This document shows positions 19,901 to 24,821 of a stretch of DNA of 24,821 bases, in pieces. The position numbers and the translations under genes are program-made. The DNA comes from Ichthyosporea sp. XGB-2017a. Taxonomy: Eukaryota > Opisthokonta > Ichthyosporea. Under the pieces are notes generated by a model. The model made no database searches. It was given only the letters and a program-made list of their open reading frames with translations, and had not been told where the DNA came from. Each line of letters opens with the position of its first letter. Positions within the stretch are counted from its first letter, which is position 1. The stretch spans positions 150,992 through 175,812 of the forward strand of contig PDIM01010357.1 of NCBI GenBank assembly GCA_002811675.1. The letters run 5' to 3'.

Positions 19901-20101
19901 GTAATCTGGATGGGTCTCGGTCTTATGTTTTCTCTTGCTGCCTTCTTGGTCTACGTTCCTGGCGTCCAAAAGGTGTTTGCCACCAACAATCTCCCTTACC
20001 AATACTGGCTTATTCCTCTTCCCTTCTGCGTCTTGCTCATCTGTCTTGAGGAAATCAGAAAGTACTTTGTCCGCTCCGGAAAGACTTTCCTCATGTACTA
20101 A
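16904..20101 (+). CDS. Type IIC P-type ATPase, Na+/K+-ATPase alpha-like cation pump
   Basis: Intronless, 1065 residues from the ATG at 16904. P-type hallmarks: TGES at 283-286, PEGLP with E398 in M4, phosphorylated D441 in DKTGTLTQNRMT, KGAPER in the nucleotide domain, and TGDGVNDSPAL in the hinge. The cytoplasmic core and the M1-M6 motifs (LTPPKTTP, NSSLTGESEPQ, AMGIAGSDVSKEAAD, SIDVGTDLLPAIALAYEKAE) match animal Na+/K+- and H+/K+-ATPase alpha chains far better than fungal PMA1 or ENA pumps. It therefore exchanges monovalent cations across, most likely, the plasma membrane. Ion-site residues equivalent to pig E327, S775, E779, D804 and D808 are kept (E398, S821, E825, D850, D854). N776 is Lys (K822), Q923 is Arg (R977) and D926 is Val (V980). 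The N-terminal extension of about 70 residues is rich in Ser/Arg (RRPS, RRSS) and Lys/Gln. Codons are strongly biased, suggesting high expression. Confidence 0.96.
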   Translation: MTTFDSKQKLDEQIVINTAIDMGEDRRPSHFSRRSSRAMSTTSRMSTASSHIITEFQERSTRVRDSRRARKQAKKEAKKEAQKQQQSESKDDLRKEVDMDEHIVPVEELEERLQTSTSTGLTTSEAENKLALYGKNVLTPPKTTPTYILFLREIFTGFAIVLWAAAVLCFVGFTIEEVQNEPNPTNADGVSTNLTVGVVLTLVIMVTGTFSFYQNNKSRKVMEGFKNMVALETTVLRNGEKFTLAADELVIGDIVEVRSGDRVPADIRVLEATNFKVDNSSLTGESEPQKRFPKQTHDNPLETANIAFSTTTCVEGQCTGMVINTGDNTVIGRLATLVASAGPEETPMGREIRIFIFYITILAGSLGLLFFAVGMAWGEDWNLSVITMIGIIVANVPEGLPSIIAVSLTLAAKRMAGKNVLVTKQLQSVETMGRTSVICSDKTGTLTQNRMTVSHMFYDLHIKTSDPVADGSYEPDSATFQELYSVAALCSRSDFEADQEHVPVMERKVVGDASETAFLKFCETVKPVQLIRDQCPKIAEIPFNSSNKFQLSIHESGSLDDQRLRLVMKGAPERIVSRCTHIMVDGKPQIFDDKMKAIFQESYEKLGGLGERVLGLCSYRLPEQYGRDFEFDTDSPNFPMEGFCFVGLLSLIDPPRESVPGAILRCNTAGIKVVMVTGDHPLTAEAISRKIHLLSGQEGKTSIVVHGDALRDMTDEELNKTLDHDEIVFARTSPQQKLRIVEGFQKRGEVVAVTGDGVNDSPALKQADCGIAMGIAGSDVSKEAADLILLDDNFGSIVNGIEEGRVIFDNLKKSIAYSLSSKCPETIPFIFSTIFRLPTPLSPILVLSIDVGTDLLPAIALAYEKAEEGVMSRPPRDPKTDRLVTIKSICYSYAWLGLLQACAGMTSYFVLMYKGGSGNIVDGGCWYPGDLFFQTNWDNDSDNKIIDSCGKTWSFDDRQTLTSYATACYFVAVLLNRIGVLLMCKSTVKSLFTEGIKNKVIWMGLGLMFSLAAFLVYVPGVQKVFATNNLPYQYWLIPLPFCVLLICLEEIRKYFVRSGKTFLMY

Positions 20102-20192
20102 ATATTTTCACACAGAAGAAAGCAGGTCTTTTTTCGACTATCTATACAACTATAAATACTTGACAATTCTACTCTAAACAACAAAAATATGA

Positions 20193-20198
20193 AATAAA
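20193..20198 (+). promoter_or_regulatory. Candidate poly(A) signal of the ATPase gene
   Basis: AATAAA lies 92 nt after the stop, inside the 141-bp gap to the convergent gene. It is a canonical hexamer in a sensible place; use is inferred. Confidence 0.45.
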
Positions 20199-20242
20199 AC
20201 ATTAAAAGAAAATACTCCCGAGCCCTTTATTGTATCTGAACC

Positions 20243-21175
20243 TCAGACAGTTGTCTGAAGGTATGGAATGAGTTGCTCAAAGCAGTCTGGGCGAACCTGA
20301 TATCCTCGAAGAACCTTTATACTACTATTCTTCATTTCTTTCTTCGCCATGTTAAATAAACCGTCAAACAATCCCTTCCCTTTGCCCATATCTCTCAGTT
20401 CTTCAGGTGTGTATATCTTTTCCACTGACTTTTTGCTCTTCCCAACAACAATTTTATAATTGTCTAAGTTATAGTGGACTGTAATCACACCCTGATATCC
20501 CAATTTGCCCCGAAAGTATCCCTGTATGCATTTTGTTAACAATGCTGCATCAAAGTTTGACAGACACTTTCGAACAGTAATTCGCTTTTCCTTATCATTT
20601 GCCCTAATGAAATCATTCATAAGACTATCGACAGTAATTGGATTCTTATCATCTTTCTGCTCGTGTTGAACTTCATCTACAATCATTTGCCCAGCTGAAG
20701 GGTTAATAAAATTAGATGCATCAATTTTATACGCAAAATCCGCTTTAAAATATCCACGAAGACGGGCCTTTTCTTCCTTGTCTCTGTTTCCTATCGCGCT
20801 CTGGTCGATGGGATCCCCCTTGATAAAAATGGACAGGCCAGGGGGGAAACAAGAATAATGTTCAATGAAGCGCAACAGCTCTTGTGAATTGCTATTCACC
20901 GAACTGTCCGAGGTAAACACGCCCATGCTGGAGGTGGTAACACTTGCTGTAATGGCCACTTGCGAGTACTGAGGAGGGGCTTGATCCCCACCCGAGTAGG
21001 CAGGCACGGGGCCTGCTGGAAGGAACGCCATGCTTTCCCCGTACACTGGCGGGGGATCATAAGGCGTGAGGTACGCCACATCGTACAAATCTTGTTCGTG
21101 GGTGGCGCGTTCTTCATAACGCGCCATGGCTTCCTTCTCCAACTTGGACGCTTCTTGTGCACTCTTGGGATCCAT
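20243..21175 (-). CDS. Unknown protein with N-terminal PPxY motifs
   Basis: Intronless, 310 residues from the ATG at 21175. I do not recognise the family. Residues 1-95 are Ala-, Pro- and Tyr-rich and look disordered. They carry two PPxY motifs (PPVY and PPQY), the short ligand bound by WW domains such as those of Nedd4/Rsp5 ubiquitin ligases and adaptors. Residues about 100-310 look like a folded alpha/beta domain with alternating hydrophobic strands (GLSIFIKGDP, GVITVHYNLD, YKIVVG) and a basic segment (GKSKKSVEK). No membrane helix, signal peptide or catalytic motif is visible. It lies tail-to-tail with the ATPase (141 bp) and in the same direction as the leucyl-tRNA synthetase upstream. 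A trafficking-adaptor role would fit the PPxY motifs but is only a guess. Confidence 0.88.
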   Translation of the reverse strand: MDPKSAQEASKLEKEAMARYEERATHEQDLYDVAYLTPYDPPPVYGESMAFLPAGPVPAYSGGDQAPPQYSQVAITASVTTSSMGVFTSDSSVNSNSQELLRFIEHYSCFPPGLSIFIKGDPIDQSAIGNRDKEEKARLRGYFKADFAYKIDASNFINPSAGQMIVDEVQHEQKDDKNPITVDSLMNDFIRANDKEKRITVRKCLSNFDAALLTKCIQGYFRGKLGYQGVITVHYNLDNYKIVVGKSKKSVEKIYTPEELRDMGKGKGLFDGLFNMAKKEMKNSSIKVLRGYQVRPDCFEQLIPYLQTTV

Positions 21176-21315
21176 CCTTTACCTTAACTTCGACCTAATC
21201 CTTCTGCCTCCTTCTCTTTTTTTCCTTTCACAAAAAAGAAAAAAACCTCAAAGAAAAAAAAAAAAAAGTTAACCAAACAAAACTTTAAAAAAAAAAAAAC
21301 AAAAAAAAAAAGCTA

Positions 21316-21391
21316 TACGTCACTGACATTTCCACCAATCAGCGAGGAGCATATTGCTCTACGTCATGTCTTCTTTTTATTCGACCACGTG
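21316..21391 (-). promoter_or_regulatory. Promoter-like cluster: two TACGTCA sites, CCAAT box, E-box
   Basis: TACGTCA (ATF/CREB-type) occurs at 21316-21322 and 21360-21366. CCAATCAG (NF-Y/HAP type) lies between them at 21335-21342, and CACGTG follows at 21386-21391. The cluster sits 140-215 bp upstream of the ATG at 21175, a normal promoter distance. The rest of the 463-bp gap (21176-21638) holds A-rich leader DNA next to the ATG and, near the leucyl-tRNA synthetase end, unremarkable sequence with a 5-bp stem (agccg/cggct, 21596-21611). Factor binding is inferred from consensus only. Confidence 0.5.
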
Positions 21392-21638
21392 TATCGGAAA
21401 ATTTAAGGCCCTACTACGTGTGCACGCATGACAGTCACTTTGATTTACATCTTATTAGCTTGGAAAGTTTCGCAGCCCAATGGGTGCTTCTATCGCTTTG
21501 TGTATTGAATTGCGGTGTCTTTGCCGACACGTCTATCGGCTGTAGTAACACTCTCTGAAACGCAATATTCTTTTTCCATTGTATGTTAACTTCAAAGCCG
21601 CAGAAACGGCTGTGAGCAACCTCACAATTCAGCTTGCT

Positions 21639-24527
21639 TTACTTTTTTGGATTCCTAACGATGATATTGACGTATCTATTTACTATCACTTTCACTACAG
21701 GGGCCGAAGGAGAAATTTTTAGTTGTTTTTCAACATCAACCTGTGAAAAGACATACTCTTTAACTTCATTTGGGTCTTTCATCAGTGTTTCTTCAGACAT
21801 TTCAAGCTTTGCTCTTTTCTTTCCATTCACCATTACGTCTACAGTTATGGGCGCACTAAGGTCTTTTTCCATCAATGAGGGGTAACCCGCGTCAAATATG
21901 TCTTTTGGAATGGAAATACCAGCTTCCCATTCGGGTTTGTTCACACTCATCCACAGCTCTGAGGCAATATGGGGGCATATGGGCGCAAGCAATTTGAGCA
22001 TAGTCTTCATGCTATAGTCGAATTTTGCACACGAAGATGCGTCCTTTGGAATGTCTCTCAAGTCATTAAACATTTCCATGACCACTGCAACCGCCCTGTT
22101 AAGTTTGATATTCTTATCAACATTAACACTCGATGTATACTACAATATTTTTCCAAACAATGAGAATATAAACAATTAGTAATAGTAAAACAAAAAAATA
22201 GGCTGCAATAAATCAACTCATACGTATTCACAACTTACTGTTTCTATTGCTTTGTTTGTATTTGTGACAATAGATTGGTTCCATTTCGACACCCCTTCGC
22301 CCTTGTGAAATAGTTCAAAGTTATCTCGCTTTCGCTCTGCAAATTCACTAACAAATGTCCAAAACTTACGAAGCCACATATGAGACGAACGAATTCCGTT
22401 CAGGTTCCACTCCAGAGGTAGTTCAGGTGGTGCCTTAAACAGCACACACATGCGTACCGCATCTGAGCCATACTCTTCAACCATACTCATGGGATCTACG
22501 CCATTGTATTTACTCTTTGACATTTTTTCCCAACTCAAAGACACCGCCTCCCCATTGTGATGCAAAGCGCCGTTTTCGTCAGTGCTGCATTGCTCAACTT
22601 CGTGGGGCTTTAGGTAGCGGCCACTTTCAGTTGTCCTATAAGTCTGACCCATAACCAGCCCTTGAGCAAGATAATGCTTGAATGGTTCTGAGCAATCTAT
22701 TAGTCCTTCAGATTGTAAAAACTTTGTAACGAACCTTGCATACAGCAGATGCAGCACTGCGTGCTCAACGCCTCCTATGTATGTGTCTACTGGAAATACC
22801 GGCGAAACTCGGGATTTTTTAAAAATTTCTTTTTTGTTATGGGGATCAAGGAACCTCAAGAAGTACCAAGAAGAATCAACAAATGTATCCATAGTATCTG
22901 TATCTCTTTTAGCTGGTTTACTACAATTGGGGCAAGGAACATTAACAAACTCATCTACAGATGCCAATGACAGGTCACTTGAGCTTTGGACTTCGGGGAG
23001 AACCACAGGGAGATCTTCTTCTGGTACAGGCACGGCTTCCTGGCAGTGCTCACAGTGGATTATAGGAATTGGTGCGCCCCAGTACCTTTGCCGAGAAATC
23101 AACCAGTCTCGGAGTCGATAGTTAACTGTTTTCTTACCAAACCCTTCATTTTCAGCACTTTCCACAATGGCCTCCCCGCCTTGAGGTACCGTCATTCCAG
23201 AAAAGGGGCCGCTATTTCGCAATTTCAAATCTTTTGAGGACTTCTTCAGGACAGGGATTGAGCTTTGCACATTGCTTTGATCATTCAGGATGCTCACAAT
23301 TGGGATCTCATGGGCAGTTGCAAAAGCAAAGTCCCGCTCATCATGAGCAGGTACACCCATCACTGCACCCGAACCATAGTCTGTTATGACATAGTCTGCA
23401 ACATACACCGGTATTTTTTCTTTAGTGAAGGGATGGATAACATTCACACCCGAATTAAAGCCATTCCACTCAGAAAAATCTCTCGACTTTGTCCCCGTAC
23501 TTGACTCAGGACCACCCTCTATATGCCTCACAAGCGGATGATCTTTTCCCACTGCAACATATGTGACCCCAAATACAGTGTGAGGTTGTGTAGTAAACAC
23601 TTCAAGCGACTCGTTACTCTCAGCCCCATCAACACGAAAAATTAATGAGCAGCCTTCAGACTTTTTTATCCATTCCTTTTGAAGTTTCTTTACACTTGCT
23701 GGCCACTGCAGGTCACTAAGACCATCAATTAACTCCTCTGCATATTCTGTAATTTTTAGAAACCATTGCTTCAGATATTTTACCTCAACTTTCGCACCTG
23801 AACGCCACGATGTACCATCTGCACCCACCTGCTCATTCGCCAATACTGTCTTATCCACCGGGTCCCAGTTCACCATTGCCTCATTTTGATATGCGATATT
23901 TTTCTTGAACATCTGAAGGAAGAGCCATTGTGTCCACCGATAATATTCACGGCTACTGGTAAGAAGTTCTAAGTCCCAATCAAAATCCATTCCCATCTTC
24001 CCAAACTGTTCCTTCATTACTGCTATATTATCCACTGTCCATGATTTTGGACTGATCCCCCTCTCGATGGCTGCGTTTTCTGCAGGTAAGCCAAACGAGT
24101 CCCATCCCATTGGATGAACAGTATCGAAGCCTTGAAGCCTGCAAAATCTCGCAGTGGCATCACTCAGTGTATACACCCTCGCGTGGCCCATGTGCAGATA
24201 TCCAGATGGGTAGGGGAACATTGTCAGTATATACCTCTTGTTGTTCTCCTTCAACTCAACACCAGGGCTAAAGATGGACTTTTTCTCAGACCAGTGCTTC
24301 TGCCAATGCGCCTCGATTTCTTTGGGGTTGTAAGTGTCGTTAAGTTCTGAAAGAGCAGGCGAGGGATCCCTCACACTCTGTGCACCAGCTACACCAGCGG
24401 CATAGCTTCGGTACGGGAGAATTGACACACTCATGGTACACTTCAGGCTGTTTGTGTGGGCAGGTGGTATTCCTTTGCTTGGCCCCATCAAGGCATGTAC
24501 AGGCCACTTCCGAATACGAAAAGCCAT
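21639..24527 (-). CDS. Leucyl-tRNA synthetase, bacterial/mitochondrial type
   Basis: Two exons, 24527-22239 and 22139-21639, join at phase 0 across a 99-nt intron (gtaagt donor, tag acceptor, ttactaat as a branch-site candidate) to give 929 residues. The first ATG is at 24527; the frame upstream is open but without ATG. The enzyme charges tRNA-Leu with leucine. The class I signature HMGH is at 112-115 inside PYPSGYLHMGHARVY, and KMSKS is at 668-672. Between them are a CP1 editing domain (TTQPHT, then VPAHDERD), a Cys-rich zinc-type pair (CEHC and CPNC), and the catalytic stretch TMDTFVDSSWYFLRF. The C-terminal exon carries the anticodon-binding helices and the terminal domain. The arrangement is that of bacterial and mitochondrial LeuRS, not the cytosolic archaeal type. 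The first 40 residues are basic with few acidic residues, as in a mitochondrial presequence. E. coli LeuRS is 860 residues; the difference is mostly the leader. Confidence 0.97.
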
Positions 24528-24821
24528 TTTTGTAGGTTCTTTTCTCTGTTTCTGGTTTGATCTAAAGCCGCACCAAATAAAAAAAGAAGCGGGTACAGAT
24601 ACACACACAAAAAACAAACAACCCAAAACAAAAGCGTCGAAAACAGAATCTGAAATTCAAAATGAACAACACAAAAAAATAAAAAATAAAGGCACAAGAA
24701 GAAAAGTCAGCTGATAAAGTTTTTTTTTTTTTTCGTTGTTTCAAAATTTTATAAATTTTCACCTTTGCTTTTTTGCTTTTTGGTTTGATTTTTCATTTTT
24801 TTTTTTCTTTTTTTTTGGTAT
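24528..24821 (-). promoter_or_regulatory. Upstream region of the leucyl-tRNA synthetase gene
   Basis: These 294 bp are A-rich near the gene (plus strand) with T-tracts beyond about 24719. They presumably contain the leader and promoter. I see no recognisable element and no other gene. Confidence 0.4.

Noticed and set aside
17987-20002. Long open frame (671 codons) antisense to the ATPase
   Set aside because: It lies wholly opposite a certain gene whose strong codon bias removes stops from that antisense frame. Its composition (rich in Asn, Thr, Ser, His) is unlike a folded protein and it shows no motif.
22140-22238. Possible frameshift splitting the leucyl-tRNA synthetase
   Set aside because: The interruption has a gtaagt donor, a branch-like ttactaat and a tag acceptor, and joins at phase 0 into a continuous LeuRS, so it is an intron.

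Overview
This window is nuclear DNA of a eukaryote. Genes have short GT-AG introns (six inferred, 81 to 99 nt). There are no operons or ribosome binding sites, and the intergenic DNA is AT-rich with long A and T homopolymers. Gene content (a mitochondrial leucyl-tRNA synthetase, a mitochondrial carrier, an animal-like Na+/K+-ATPase alpha chain, an Integrator subunit, a RasGAP and a TMCC-like protein) suggests an opisthokont. Compact spacing and tiny introns point to an early-diverging, non-Dikarya fungus or a close relative. I cannot fix the phylum from sequence alone.

Layout, left to right: (1) 183-1998 +, two-exon coiled-coil protein with a C-terminal membrane segment, TMCC-like. (2) 2041-6105 -, 1354-residue SH3/PDZ/RasGAP signalling protein, tail-to-tail with gene 1. 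(3) 6580-7797 +, three-exon mitochondrial carrier, divergent from gene 2. (4) 8315-9868 +, FAD-dependent monooxygenase. (5) 10048-11427 +, Integrator subunit 14 homologue. (6) 11465-13493 -, coiled-coil protein. A simple reading ends it in its first intron; I find two further in-phase exons, and it stops 37 bp from gene 5. (7) 13494-16903, 3.4 kb without a supported gene: homopolymers, a G-tract/C-tract inverted repeat, short tandem repeats, and TATA boxes near the right end. (8) 16904-20101 +, intronless type IIC P-type ATPase with strong codon bias. (9) 20243-21175 -, unknown protein with two PPxY motifs and a promoter-like cluster upstream. (10) 21639-24527 -, two-exon mitochondrial leucyl-tRNA synthetase.

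The genes do not form an evident pathway cluster; this looks like ordinary gene-dense chromosome. No transposon, CRISPR array, tRNA or rRNA was recognised. The most informative signals lie inside the proteins. The ATPase has Lys in place of a key M5 Asn and lacks the Na+ site III Gln and Asp. The RasGAP sits in an unusual SH3-PDZ architecture. INTS14 belongs to a complex missing from yeasts.
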